A stretch of DNA of 64,000 bases from assembly GCF_964199965.1 (NCBI RefSeq), contig NZ_CAXMZT010000008.1:62001-126000 (forward strand), given 5' to 3'. Position 1 is the stretch's first letter. Every line of letters begins with the position of its first letter. A program made the translations under genes and the position numbers. The DNA comes from JAFIFT01 sp020051095 (lineage in GTDB: Bacteria > Pseudomonadota > Gammaproteobacteria > Legionellales > Legionellaceae). The notes under the pieces were generated by a model, which had not been told where the DNA came from, searched no databases, and saw only the letters and a list, made by a program, of their open reading frames with translations. Of this stretch, positions 25,904 to 34,982 are shown in pieces.

Positions 25904-26457
25904 GCTTTAGCCTCATCAATGACAATATTTGATATTATTTTTGTAACGCCGCCTATTTTATTAATTCGTTTTAATATAGCGCTTAATGCTCGCTCATTGG
26001 GTAACTTACCAGATAGGGTAACTTCCCCATTTTTGGTATGGGCATTGACACCTACCAAAGGAATAGACTCATCATCAAAGACTTTTGCTTTTAGCACAGC
26101 CGTTTCAACTCGGGCGGTAATATAAGCATCGGTAAAACCACTGTTCACTTTCGCTATCGCCAACTCATCGGTATCGACTTGCTTCACACCACGCGTGTTG
26201 ACAGCAAGCCGCAACGCTTCAACAAAGGCTTCTTTACTGCGAACATCGCCACTTAGTTTGACGGTGCCTTTTTCCGTGGATACATGAATTTTTAATGGAT
26301 TGAGTATACGGCTTTTAGTGAATTTAGCCGTAATGGTCGTGGTGATGACTGAATCACCGATGCCCTGTTCAATGGTCTTAAGCGAGGCATTTGCTTGGGC
26401 CATACCTAAACAAGTAACCGTTATGATATAAAATCCAATGACTAACAATCCACGCAT
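25900..26457 (-). CDS. Periplasmic BON-domain protein (OsmY-like)
   Basis: A 185-residue exported protein: signal peptide (LLVIGFYIITVTCLGMAQA) and then two BON domains, roughly residues 35-100 and 108-180. Each has the repeated V.GVNAHTKNGEVTLSG-type strand and an internal glycine pair (residues VKLSGDVRS and VTLSGKLPN). BON domains bind phospholipid, and OsmY-type proteins help protect the envelope during osmotic stress. GGGGAG precedes the ATG. It is the first gene of the BON-DUF4442 pair. Confidence 0.85.
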   Translation of the reverse strand: MRGLLVIGFYIITVTCLGMAQANASLKTIEQGIGDSVITTTITAKFTKSRILNPLKIHVSTEKGTVKLSGDVRSKEAFVEALRLAVNTRGVKQVDTDELAIAKVNSGFTDAYITARVETAVLKAKVFDDESIPLVGVNAHTKNGEVTLSGKLPNERALSAILKRINKIGGVTKIISNIVIDEAKA

Positions 26458-26536
26458 AGACCTGTCTCCCCTTGTAAAAATTCAGTATATACCTAAGTGA
26501 CGCAATAAAGCCAGCTTAGGCTATGTCTGTGGGTGC

Positions 26537-26576
26537 TAGGGCGATGCACAGATCTATGGTTTGTGGACACGCCCTA
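26537..26576. repeat. Small inverted repeat with TAGGGCG ends
   Basis: TAGGGCG (26537-26543) pairs with CGCCCTA (26570-26576), with CACA/TGTG pairing inside. The right end GGACACGCCCTA is the exact complement of TAGGGCGTGTCC at 8533-8544. It could be a remnant of transposon ends; nothing coding remains. Confidence 0.4.
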
Positions 26577-26677
26577 ATAACAATCATCCAATTGATTTAA
26601 TATTAAGCATTCATGCATTTTATGGTTTTTTTTTTGCCAATGCAAATAGATGGTTATCAATTTGCACTATTTTAACA

Positions 26678-26959
26678 TTAGGAGTGGCTTTCAGGATTTT
26701 GCGCCCGTAAACGACGTTTGGTCATGGGATCGATGGTTAATGGTCTTAAAATTTCTATTCGGTCCCCAGCTTGCAGGGGAGTGTTTGCCGCCACAACTTG
26801 ACCAAAAATAGCATAGGTTTGGCCGCTTAGATTGGGATAATGCTCGAATAACCCAGACATCTCTATCGCTAGCTGGACATTCGTTCCTTCGGGAACCTTC
26901 GTGCATAAATGGTATGGGGTTTGATCCTCATCAATATAGATGATTTCAACTGGTAACAT
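26678..26959 (-). CDS. rnfH: RnfH family ubiquitin-like protein
   Basis: A small beta-grasp protein of 93 residues from MLPVEIIYID. Family features are the early E.IY strand, VPEGTNVQLAIEMSG, and the ending LQAGDRIEILRPLTIDPMT with the conserved R.L..DP. The in-frame extension to 26989 lies inside ratA and is not family-like. It overlaps the end of ratA by 14 bases, the usual ratA-rnfH order. The function of RnfH is not settled; its name comes from proximity to rnf genes in other bacteria. Confidence 0.9.
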   Translation of the reverse strand: MLPVEIIYIDEDQTPYHLCTKVPEGTNVQLAIEMSGLFEHYPNLSGQTYAIFGQVVAANTPLQAGDRIEILRPLTIDPMTKRRLRAQNPESHS

Positions 26960-27383
26960 AGATTGACTCTGCGCGTTCACAAAAGGCATCTACCATTTTG
27001 TTGGTGACTTGTTCAAAAACTGGTCCTAATAGCAGCGAAAGCATCTTGCCTGCAAACTCAAATTCTAAATCAAATGAAATTTTGCATCCTTCCTCCACTT
27101 GCTCAAAATGCCAAAATCCCTCAAGATGGCGAAAGGGTCCATCTACTAAACGAATTTCGATCATTCTATTTTTCTGTAGCCGATTACAAGTCGTAAATGA
27201 TTTGCTCATGCCTGCCGCGGTAATCTCTAATGTGGCTTGTACCTCATCCTCATCACGATAATGGACGGTGCTTTTAGCACAGTAGGGTAAATATTGATCA
27301 TAACTCTCAACCTGATCCACCAGATGAAACATTTGTTCACAAGTATAAGGGACAATTCGGCTTTTTTTGACAACCGTGGTCAT
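26946..27383 (-). CDS. ratA: RatA/Coq10-type START-domain protein
   Basis: A 145-residue protein of the polyketide-cyclase/START fold. The start KKSRIVPYTCEQMFHLVDQVESYDQYLPYC and the later FRHLEGFWHFEQ with SFDLEFEFAGKML are typical. E. coli RatA was described as an inhibitor of 50S association; the wider family (Coq10) binds ubiquinone, and either may apply. Its ATG overlaps the esterase stop by 4 bases. smpB, the usual divergent neighbour, is not here. Confidence 0.9.
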   Translation of the reverse strand: MTTVVKKSRIVPYTCEQMFHLVDQVESYDQYLPYCAKSTVHYRDEDEVQATLEITAAGMSKSFTTCNRLQKNRMIEIRLVDGPFRHLEGFWHFEQVEEGCKISFDLEFEFAGKMLSLLLGPVFEQVTNKMVDAFCERAESIYVTS

Positions 27384-28039
27384 ACACTGACTCCTACCAT
27401 CTGCTGGGAAAACCAGTTTTGCAAATCGGTGATTTCCTCAGGACAAACTGCATGTTCCATACGATAACTTTTCAAGACGGTATTGTTAAAGCCAAGGTAC
27501 ATTAAATGATCATGGCTTTGCTTTGTCCATGATGGTTGCACTAAGGGGTCCATTTGACCATAACCCATAAATACTGGTGTGGCTTTATTTAATTGAACCG
27601 TTAAGTTTTCGACACAAGGGATATATGCTGAGAGCGCAATCATGCCCCCAAGCTTACAATCCAGTTGTAAACCGGAATATAAAGCCATTGCACCGCCTTG
27701 AGAGAAGCCTGCGAGAAAGATATGCTCTCTACGAATACCTCGTTTCACTTGTTCAGCAACCACCGCGTTAATCTGTTCGCTGGATTGATGGACGCCTTCG
27801 CAGTCTTGGCGGGAGACAAGATCGCCGCCTAAAATATCGTACCATGCCGGCATTCTCATACCAGCATTGATGGTCACAGGCCTATCGGGCGCTTGTAGAA
27901 AAATTTGCCGAATTTTCTCATTTGGCCAAGCGATCGCCTGTGCTAAGCCTGCCATATCTTCATAACCAGCACCCAAACCATGCATCCAAATGACGACAAA
28001 TTGGGCCTGTTGAGCCGGCTCAGAAACCACGAATTGCAA
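27380..28039 (-). CDS. Phospholipase/carboxylesterase, alpha/beta hydrolase
   Basis: Serine hydrolase of the acyl-protein-thioesterase-like carboxylesterase family. The 219 residues show the oxyanion region HGLGAG, the nucleophile GFSQGG with Ser113, the acid Asp164 in GQMDPLV and His196 in RMEHAV. The start is TTG at 28039, supported by AGGAG 7 bases upstream. It has no signal peptide, so it acts in the cytoplasm. First gene of the overlapping esterase-ratA-rnfH operon. Confidence 0.88.
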   Translation of the reverse strand: MQFVVSEPAQQAQFVVIWMHGLGAGYEDMAGLAQAIAWPNEKIRQIFLQAPDRPVTINAGMRMPAWYDILGGDLVSRQDCEGVHQSSEQINAVVAEQVKRGIRREHIFLAGFSQGGAMALYSGLQLDCKLGGMIALSAYIPCVENLTVQLNKATPVFMGYGQMDPLVQPSWTKQSHDHLMYLGFNNTVLKSYRMEHAVCPEEITDLQNWFSQQMVGVSV

Positions 28040-28201
28040 ATGACTACTCCTAAATTTTAGTTAAAAGCGAGATTATCGCTAAACTTGCGTTGTTTATCAA
28101 GTGCGCATCCATTTACATTTATCGATCGATTGAGTAACCACTTTCGCTGTCACCCACGGTGTAATTGCATGCCCCCCTCAAAGCGAATAAAGTAAAGTAG
28201 T

Positions 28202-28230
28202 CGCATTTTCAAATAACTTAGGTATATAAT
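28202..28230 (+). repeat. GGGTATA element with -10 box upstream of lptM
   Basis: CGCATTTTCAAATAACTT followed by AGGTATATAAT. It matches the element upstream of metG (CATTTTGAAGCATCTTGGGTATATAAT by blocks). The TATAAT at 28225-28230 is a likely promoter -10 for lptM-dapF-trkA. Confidence 0.6.
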
Positions 28231-28261
28231 TATGCTAACATTTATTAATCAATTAGTTATT

Positions 28262-28384
28262 ATGCGTTTAGCATGTTGGGCGCTACTCCTGCTATCTCTT
28301 ACCTCCTTATGTGCAGGTTGTGGCAAAAAAGGCCCGTTGTATTTACCCGAAAATGCGCACCAATCTCAAAAAGGTAGCCAATAA
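28262..28384 (+). CDS. lptM: LptM (YifL-type) small lipoprotein
   Basis: Short lipoprotein that assists LptD oxidation and assembly at the outer membrane in E. coli. From the ATG at 28262 it has 40 residues: signal peptide MRLACWALLLLSLTSLCAG, lipidated Cys, then the conserved GCGKKGPLYLPE, which matches the family's GCG.KGPLY.P motif. An upstream ATG at 28232 is possible, but lies too close to the apparent -10 box. The stop overlaps the dapF ATG (TAATG), the normal lptM-dapF arrangement. Confidence 0.88.
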   Translation: MRLACWALLLLSLTSLCAGCGKKGPLYLPENAHQSQKGSQ

Positions 28385-29208
28385 TGCGCTTTGCAAAGAT
28401 GCATGGCCTTGGTAACGATTTTATGGTTATTGATGGCGTACGACAGGATTTAACATTAAGCCCTGATATCATTCGTCAATGGTCACAACGCCATACGGGC
28501 GTTGGTTTTGATCAATGTTTAGTCGTTGAATCATCTAACCAACCGGGTATCGACTTTCACTACCGAATCTTTAATGCCGATGGCAATGAAGTCTATCAAT
28601 GCGGCAACGGCGCCCGATGCTTGGCTCGGTTTATTCATATGACTGGCTTAAGTTCTAAAAATCCGATAATAGTTGCGACAAAAACGACGCAAATGCAATT
28701 AACGATCAACGAAGACAATCAGGTAGCAGTCCAGTTACCTCCGCCTAAATGGACGCCCGATGAAATCCCTTGTCTTGCGAATACTGAACAGGAACACTAC
28801 GCAATTGACATCGATGGCCATCTTGTGACGTTTTATGCTGTTTCGGTGGGGAACCCTCACGCTGTTTTAACCGTGGAAGATATTAACAAAGCCCCTGTTG
28901 CCACCCTTGGCAAACAACTGAGCGAGCATGCCTTCTTTCCCAATCAAGTGAATGTCGGCTTTTTGCAAATTAGCCGCCCTGGCCAACTCCTGTTGCGTGT
29001 ATACGAGCGAGGATGTGGCGAAACACAGGCTTGTGGCAGCGGGGCGATGGCAGCTGCTGTGGTTGCTAGGCGATACCTTCATCAACCCAAATCAATGACA
29101 GTCGTGTTACCAGGTGGCCAACTCACCATTGACCAGGAAGACCCACAGGCACCCATTACCATGACAGGGCCTGCCACCTTCGTTTATCAAGGGGAGCTGT
29201 TGTTATGA
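28384..29208 (+). CDS. dapF: Diaminopimelate epimerase
   Basis: Converts LL- to meso-diaminopimelate for lysine and peptidoglycan synthesis. The 274 residues carry both catalytic cysteines: Cys73 in QCGNGARC and Cys217 in GETQACGSGA. The N-terminal FAKMHGLGNDFMVID is also typical. It overlaps lptM upstream and trkA downstream (ATGA), so the three form one transcript. Confidence 0.97.
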   Translation: MRFAKMHGLGNDFMVIDGVRQDLTLSPDIIRQWSQRHTGVGFDQCLVVESSNQPGIDFHYRIFNADGNEVYQCGNGARCLARFIHMTGLSSKNPIIVATKTTQMQLTINEDNQVAVQLPPPKWTPDEIPCLANTEQEHYAIDIDGHLVTFYAVSVGNPHAVLTVEDINKAPVATLGKQLSEHAFFPNQVNVGFLQISRPGQLLLRVYERGCGETQACGSGAMAAAVVARRYLHQPKSMTVVLPGGQLTIDQEDPQAPITMTGPATFVYQGELLL

Positions 29209-30581
29209 GAATTATCATTCTTGGCGCCGGCCAAGTTGGGGGCACCTTAGCCCATAATTTAGCTAAAGAAGATCACGATATCACCCTAGTTGATTTAAAC
29301 GAATCTCGTCTACAAGCCCTTCAACACCGACTGGATATTCAAACAGTTCAAGGATCAGCGACGCACCCATCGGTTCTTATTGAAGCAGGGATAGAGCGCG
29401 CCGATATGCTTATCGCTGTGACCGATCATGATGAAATTAATATGATGGCCTGCCAAATTGCCTACAGCTTGTTTCGAACACCAGCCAAATTAGCGCGAAT
29501 CCGATCACAAGATTATGATAATTATGAGCAAATATTTTGCAACGACCATATTCCCGTTGATGTGCGTATTAGCCCCGAAAAACTGGTGACTGAACACATT
29601 GAAAAGCTCATTAACTACCCTGGTGCCACTGAAGTATTAGAGTTTGGCGATGGCCAAGCTTTACTGGTTACCATTACCCCACAGCAAAATGGGATGATAG
29701 TTAATAAAACGGTGGCGGATCTGCATGAATCTTTTGCTCAAATTCATGCACGTGTGGTGGCGATTTTTCGTCAGGGGAAACCTGTTGTCATTGAAGAAAA
29801 CACCCAAATAGAACCGAAAGACAGGGTGTTGTTCATTGCCTCGCCTGCGGCAATCCAACAAGTTTTGGTGGCGCTTGGCCGTTATACCCATCCCAATCGC
29901 CGCATCATTATTGCTGGAGGGGGACATATTGGCTCTAAACTCGCTTCCCGACTAGAAGATAAATATCGTATTAAAGTGCTCGATCACAACCACAGCTGCA
30001 CCACTCGCTTAGCAAGCCAACTGCATAAAGCGACCGTTTTAGAAGGCGATATCGCTGACCGAGAGCTACTCCTAAATGAAAATATCGAATTTACGGATGT
30101 ATTTTGTGCCGTAACGAATGATGATGAAGCCAATATCATGGCCTGCTTACAAGCAAAACAACTTGGCGTTCGCCACGCCATGGCGTTGGTAAATCATAAA
30201 GCGTATGTTGAGCTCATCGAAGACAGCCGCATTGATCACGCCATATCGCCCCAATTAGTCACCATTGGCTCCATCCTCGCTAAAATGCGTCGCGGCAATA
30301 TGGTAAGAGTCTATCGCTTATCACTACAAGACGCAGAAGCCATTGAGTTGGTTGTCCAAGGCGATGAACTCACCTCTCAAGTAATCGGACGAAAATTAAG
30401 TCAATTACCGCTGCCCAATGGTTGCCATATCGCCACCATCCTGCGCAAAGGGGAATTGTTGTTTCCTGACCCGGATTTGGTGGTAGAGACAGCCGATCAT
30501 TTGATTCTGTTGCTCTTTAAACAACGTTATTTAAGGGAGATTGAGTCATTGTTTCAGGTTAATTTAAGCTTTATGGCTTAA
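29205..30581 (+). CDS. trkA: Trk potassium uptake regulator TrkA
   Basis: Peripheral NAD-binding subunit that gates the TrkH/TrkG potassium channel on the inner face of the membrane. The 458 residues contain two RCK units, each with a Rossmann glycine motif (IIILGAGQVGGTLA at residue 3 and IIIAGGGHIGSKLA near residue 235), an acidic residue ending the second strand, and a TrkA_C domain. Length matches E. coli TrkA (458). No trkH lies in this window. Translation is coupled to dapF. Confidence 0.95.
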   Translation: MRIIILGAGQVGGTLAHNLAKEDHDITLVDLNESRLQALQHRLDIQTVQGSATHPSVLIEAGIERADMLIAVTDHDEINMMACQIAYSLFRTPAKLARIRSQDYDNYEQIFCNDHIPVDVRISPEKLVTEHIEKLINYPGATEVLEFGDGQALLVTITPQQNGMIVNKTVADLHESFAQIHARVVAIFRQGKPVVIEENTQIEPKDRVLFIASPAAIQQVLVALGRYTHPNRRIIIAGGGHIGSKLASRLEDKYRIKVLDHNHSCTTRLASQLHKATVLEGDIADRELLLNENIEFTDVFCAVTNDDEANIMACLQAKQLGVRHAMALVNHKAYVELIEDSRIDHAISPQLVTIGSILAKMRRGNMVRVYRLSLQDAEAIELVVQGDELTSQVIGRKLSQLPLPNGCHIATILRKGELLFPDPDLVVETADHLILLLFKQRYLREIESLFQVNLSFMA

Positions 30582-30585
30582 AATT

Positions 30586-30613
30586 AGTTATATACCCATG
30601 ATCATTCAAAAAG
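30586..30613 (-). repeat. TATACCC-type dispersed element
   Basis: AGTTATATACCCATGATCAT followed by TCAAAAAG. It is the same block order as 62661-62700, with the TATACCC end pointing away from the downstream gene. It lies between trkA and the CX5R phosphatase. Confidence 0.55.
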
Positions 30614-30626
30614 AGGGGAATAGAAT

Positions 30627-32540
30627 ATGCCAAACCCATACACCCCAAGAAATGGCGATGACTTACATAACTATAATGCCTATCGGTACCTGCTTGCCCT
30701 AAAAAAAGCGCTTCAACCGCCAGAGCCCGTTAGCTCGCCATCTGAAAAAAATAGAAAACGTGTTGAGCATGCGCTTAGTTTTCTAGAATCTGTTAAAGAA
30801 GATCATTACGATCCAAGCTATTCCTACGGCAACTTATATTCCATAGCTCAACAAGATTTAGACGCCTATACGCCTCAAGAAAATGAAGATCCAAGGATCA
30901 TTGCACTGATTGAAGCCATGTTTTTAAATGATAATTTTGCCCTTGAATCAACCTACAGCCTGATTAAAGAAGTCCTTGTGACAAATAACCAGGCAACCAG
31001 TGAGGCGGAGCATGGCATTACCCAAAGGCTTAATGAAGGAAGTAATCGCTCTGGAAACACCTATAATCCTCAAGCCATGGAAACACTTGGCAGTAAACTT
31101 TATGGCGTGATGGGTCCAACATTTGCACCACAACATACAACCAGTTTACCTTCCATTAGGCATTTCAATTACCAAAACGAAGATTCCCCCACGGAAATAC
31201 GCATGGGTACTCAAGGGAAGTATAAAATGTGGGGACCAGAAGTATCCCATTTATTTAAAACATGGCTACAAATAAGAAACAAAAAAGACCCAGGGCCCAA
31301 CGGCATAAGCCATATTTATTTTAATAACCTTGGCCGCGATCGCAGCAGCATTGAAGGAAATCGTGAAAAGAACCTGACCAATGAACTTGAGTCGCTGAAT
31401 GATGAAGAAGGCATCGCCGTTATTACCTTGCCTGCCGATAAAGGGCTATTTTCTTCCAAGGACATTTTATCCACAGCCACTTATGACATCAAAGGCGCGT
31501 TTACTAAACAAGTGGTAGCGCTTATGAGTGGTCAACCTTCTGATATTGAAGTAAAAGATATACACATCCCTGACAAAATTAAAAAAATTATCTATAAAGA
31601 TGAAAATGAAGCAGAAGTACTAGAAAGGCTTTTATCTAAGAGCTATGAAGCAATGGGACTGAAAGATCTTGGAGAAGACCAGCCACTTACCAAAGAACAA
31701 ATGCAAGCGGTCTACTTCCATTTTCTTAAATTTGAGCTAACAAATTATATTCTAGAAGAAACAAAACCCAAATCGTTTAATATTTCTTGCAAAGACGGCA
31801 TTGATAGAGCGGGTTCAGCCTCATTATTCTATAATTTGATGAAGTCAATTGAAGTAGGAAAACCCATGACCCAGGCGGAATTTGAGACAAACTTACATGG
31901 CCCCGCCACCTTAGTCAAAGGTCGAGGGATGAATAAACACCGGGAACGGGTTTGGAGTGCCGTCAATCAATACGTGGAGGCTAATTATAACCAGTTGGAT
32001 ACCAATGAAAATGCACGATGGATTATTCAATGGCGGGATATCAATGCGCCTTCAAAACGTCAAAATGAAATTTTTGAGAAACGATCACAGGCTATCTTAG
32101 ATTCCATCCAAGGCGATGATGATGTTACTATTACGGTACGTGGCTTTATCACTGATTGTATCGAACTAAGCAAAGATAATCACTATAGCAAACGCTTCTT
32201 AATGGATATGATTTATGAAGCCAAATCGGTTGCCGTGGCAGCGAGGCAGCCAACCGGGGAAGAATCCGTCAAAAATGCACTAGCCCATATGGAAAGCCGC
32301 ATTAAAGCTTACCCAGAGGAGATTAAAGAACTAAGCTTTATGGAAAAAGTTGGGCGGTTTTTCCAAAATATTGCCAACGCTATTTTTAAAACCCCTGCCT
32401 ATCAAAGCACAAAAGAAAAATTCACTGATAAAAGCTCTGCGTCATTCAAAGAGTTTAAGGAACGAGCTCATCGGCTTGAACATCCTGAGAATATGTCCCC
32501 GGAAGTTGAAATAAACCCTGGAAACGAACTTAATCACTAG
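30627..32540 (+). CDS. CX5R phosphatase-like protein, candidate effector
   Basis: A 637-residue cytoplasmic-type protein of no certain family. Residues 388-394 read CKDGIDR, inside NISCKDGIDRAGSASLFY, a CX5R loop as in protein tyrosine and phosphoinositide phosphatases; Cys388 would be the nucleophile and Arg394 the phosphate ligand. Legionella effectors such as SidF and SidP use CX5R chemistry on phosphoinositides, so a translocated phosphatase is plausible. The first 120 residues are Asn/Tyr-rich. A basic helical stretch (about 570-600) and an acidic Pro/Asn tail end the protein. GAGGGG precedes the ATG. Secretion is inferred, not shown. Confidence 0.6.
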   Translation: MPNPYTPRNGDDLHNYNAYRYLLALKKALQPPEPVSSPSEKNRKRVEHALSFLESVKEDHYDPSYSYGNLYSIAQQDLDAYTPQENEDPRIIALIEAMFLNDNFALESTYSLIKEVLVTNNQATSEAEHGITQRLNEGSNRSGNTYNPQAMETLGSKLYGVMGPTFAPQHTTSLPSIRHFNYQNEDSPTEIRMGTQGKYKMWGPEVSHLFKTWLQIRNKKDPGPNGISHIYFNNLGRDRSSIEGNREKNLTNELESLNDEEGIAVITLPADKGLFSSKDILSTATYDIKGAFTKQVVALMSGQPSDIEVKDIHIPDKIKKIIYKDENEAEVLERLLSKSYEAMGLKDLGEDQPLTKEQMQAVYFHFLKFELTNYILEETKPKSFNISCKDGIDRAGSASLFYNLMKSIEVGKPMTQAEFETNLHGPATLVKGRGMNKHRERVWSAVNQYVEANYNQLDTNENARWIIQWRDINAPSKRQNEIFEKRSQAILDSIQGDDDVTITVRGFITDCIELSKDNHYSKRFLMDMIYEAKSVAVAARQPTGEESVKNALAHMESRIKAYPEEIKELSFMEKVGRFFQNIANAIFKTPAYQSTKEKFTDKSSASFKEFKERAHRLEHPENMSPEVEINPGNELNH

Positions 32541-32640
32541 CTTTAACCACCAGCTCTGGAAAATATGACCTCTTTTTTGGTGTCATTCACAATGATGTTG
32601 TTCTATATCCGGCTATTTTTGCTTATAATAAGGATATAGC

Positions 32641-34008
32641 TTGATTGACTACTTTGAGTATTTCGTGTTTAACAAACCCAAACAGCAAAAGCCCATGGCC
32701 AAACCGCTGCCTTTAACCGATTTAACGGCAATAGCAAATAGCTCGGCGTTGCTTGCACTGAACAAACGACAAACACTGGTTGACGACATTAAAACACATA
32801 TGAGTTGGCCTAAAAGTGAATTTGACCAATTTGCTCAGCCCGTGCTCGATCATTTCTTCAATTATTGTCAGCAATTACCCGAAAGCCAAATTAGCTTTTA
32901 TGGCCATCCAGGTGGTTTGTTAGATTATTCCTTAAACCGATGCGAAGCAGCGATGGCTATCTTTCGAGGCTATTTAATTCCCGATGACCAAGGCGGTTAT
33001 TCAGAAATCCAACGGTTATGGCAATATGCTTTATACAGTGCAGCGTTACTCAAAGGAATCGGCAAACTGTGGCTTGATTTTACGGTAAAAGTTTACGATG
33101 ACAATGGCCATTTCCTTAGCGACTGGAATCCGTTATGTGAAAGCTTAGCGAGCAAAGGCAGTCATTACCAATACCATTTTGTCAAAAATACAGACGATGA
33201 CTTTCGACGCCGATTAAATTTATTCATTGCCCGGCAAATCATGCCTGTCAGTGGATTCAATTGGATTGCCAGCAATGCAGAGGTTTTAGCGGCTTGGTTA
33301 GCGCTCCTCCATGAAGATCCTTATCGCGCAGGCACCTTGGGTTTGGTGCTCATTAATTCCGATGCCATTGCCATAAAACGATATTTGCATCGCTTGACTT
33401 TAGGAGGCGCCGCAGCGGGGACGGGCGGGCGAACGTTTAACCGTCTGGCCTCATTTAGCCATAAATCCAAAAATTCCTTGATAAAAGCTGAACAAGAAGT
33501 GGGTGTTGCCTTTATCGAATGGATGGTTCAATCCATCGAAAGTGGCAAATTAATGATTAACAAAGCCCCTCTCATGATGGTTCCTGGCGGATTAATTATG
33601 CATTCCGATATGTTTAAATACTTTATCCGCGAAAATCCGCATTTTAAAAATTGGCAAGCCATCGAAATGGGTTTATTAAACCTTGGCCTCCACCAAGTGG
33701 GCCCCAATGGTAAAACAAACCAGCGTTTTGAACTAAATAACGGGCAAAGCATCATTGATGGCATTGTGATTAAAGATTACGCCGTCCTTCTGCCTGAAAA
33801 AGCCCACGTGATGAATCCAAACACCGGCGAGACCTACCAGTTGTCGAGCACCGAGCTCATCAACCAGGCCCATAATTTAGCCTATTATGAAAAAATGGGC
33901 GCGGCTCCGACGGTTGCGCAAGTACAAGCCCTAAATAGCAAAGGGAATTGGCAGCAAGCAAGCTTAGAGGCTATTTCCTTAAAACCGGATCTCGTTCACC
34001 GTGGCTGA
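32641..34008 (+). CDS. TraI_2-like (MobH-type relaxase) domain protein, chromosomal
   Basis: A 455-residue protein resembling the TraI_2 domain of ICE relaxases plus the C-terminal DUF1528 winged-helix part. Conserved blocks are GHPGGLLDYSLN (about residue 91), QYALYSAALLKGIGKLW and DDNGHFLSDWNPL. The C-terminal part matches around VPGGLIMHSDMFKYF and LNLGLHQVGPNGK. Relaxases read LLHDLGK where this has LLKGIGK, so the HD metal pair is lost. TTG at 32641 is supported by AAGGA 6 bases upstream and by the family-like N-terminus; ATG 32695 is an alternative. apaH overlaps its end. Confidence 0.65.
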   Translation: MIDYFEYFVFNKPKQQKPMAKPLPLTDLTAIANSSALLALNKRQTLVDDIKTHMSWPKSEFDQFAQPVLDHFFNYCQQLPESQISFYGHPGGLLDYSLNRCEAAMAIFRGYLIPDDQGGYSEIQRLWQYALYSAALLKGIGKLWLDFTVKVYDDNGHFLSDWNPLCESLASKGSHYQYHFVKNTDDDFRRRLNLFIARQIMPVSGFNWIASNAEVLAAWLALLHEDPYRAGTLGLVLINSDAIAIKRYLHRLTLGGAAAGTGGRTFNRLASFSHKSKNSLIKAEQEVGVAFIEWMVQSIESGKLMINKAPLMMVPGGLIMHSDMFKYFIRENPHFKNWQAIEMGLLNLGLHQVGPNGKTNQRFELNNGQSIIDGIVIKDYAVLLPEKAHVMNPNTGETYQLSSTELINQAHNLAYYEKMGAAPTVAQVQALNSKGNWQQASLEAISLKPDLVHRG

Positions 34009-34810
34009 TTATGTCATCGGGGATATTCAAGGTTGCTATGAGCCTTTAGTCCGGTTATTAGAGGTCATTGCATTTGATGAAAGCAATGACCGACTCATCT
34101 TTGTGGGGGATCTTGTTAACCGTGGACCAGATTCGTTAGCGGTGATTCGGTTTATCCAACAATTAACCTATCCGCCAGTAATAACCTTAGGCAACCATGA
34201 CCTTCATTTACTTGCCCGCATCTTTACAAAAGAAGGCTGGCAGGGCACTGATGAAACCTTAACTGCAATATTAGAAGCAAACGATGTGGAAGACATTGGT
34301 CATTGGTTAAGAAAGCAATCAATTTTATATTACCACCAACCAACGGAGACGATCATTTGTCATGCGGGAATCGCCCCCTGTTGGGATTTGCCGACCGCCA
34401 TCGCCAATGCAAGGGAATTAGAAATCTGTTTGTCTGGCGACTTTTTTATTGCCTTCCTTGAACAAATGTATGGAAATGAACCCAATGTTTGGGAAGAAAC
34501 ACTCGAGGGGGTCGATAGATTGCGTCTTATCACCAACTACTTTACCCGAATGCGCTTTTGTGACAAACAAGGCCATCCTCTATTGGATTTTAAGGGTAAA
34601 ATAGACCAAGCTCCACCCGGGCATTATCCCTGGTTTTTAGTGCCAAACCGAGTACCAATTGACAAAGACATTGTTTTTGGCCATTGGGCTGCTCTTGAAG
34701 GGCATTGCCCGATTGCAAACATTCATGCTATCGATACCGGTTGTTTATGGGGAGGTAAGTTAACTGCGTTTCGTCTAGAGGATAAAAAGCGATTTACCTA
34801 TCCCTCCTAA
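34001..34810 (+). CDS. apaH: Symmetrical bis(5'-nucleosyl)-tetraphosphatase
   Basis: Hydrolyses Ap4A to two ADP and removes Np4 caps from RNA in E. coli. The 269 residues have the metallophosphatase motifs GDIQG (residue 7), GDLVNRGPDS and GNHDLHL, and the ApaH-type end DTGCLWGGKLTAFRLED. The start is GTG at 34001, eight bases inside the preceding gene, so it is translationally coupled to the TraI_2-like gene. That pairing is odd, as apaH usually sits with ksgA/apaG. Confidence 0.95.
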   Translation: MADYVIGDIQGCYEPLVRLLEVIAFDESNDRLIFVGDLVNRGPDSLAVIRFIQQLTYPPVITLGNHDLHLLARIFTKEGWQGTDETLTAILEANDVEDIGHWLRKQSILYYHQPTETIICHAGIAPCWDLPTAIANARELEICLSGDFFIAFLEQMYGNEPNVWEETLEGVDRLRLITNYFTRMRFCDKQGHPLLDFKGKIDQAPPGHYPWFLVPNRVPIDKDIVFGHWAALEGHCPIANIHAIDTGCLWGGKLTAFRLEDKKRFTYPS

Positions 34811-34982
34811 CTATTGCTTGCTCCCATCCTGCGCTAGCTAACTGACTAAAATTTCTATCAATTTCCGATTATTCATGAATAAATCCAAGAATTAACCATC
34901 TTGCATCTTGTCAAACGATATGATTAAGATAGAATGAAATTGTCGCTTAATAGAAAATGCACCTGAGTAAGGATCAGGACGA

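Noticed and set aside
32641..34008. Evidence of an integrative conjugative element
   Set aside because: Apart from the TraI_2-like gene no integrase, attachment site, or type IV transfer gene is visible nearby, and housekeeping genes surround it.
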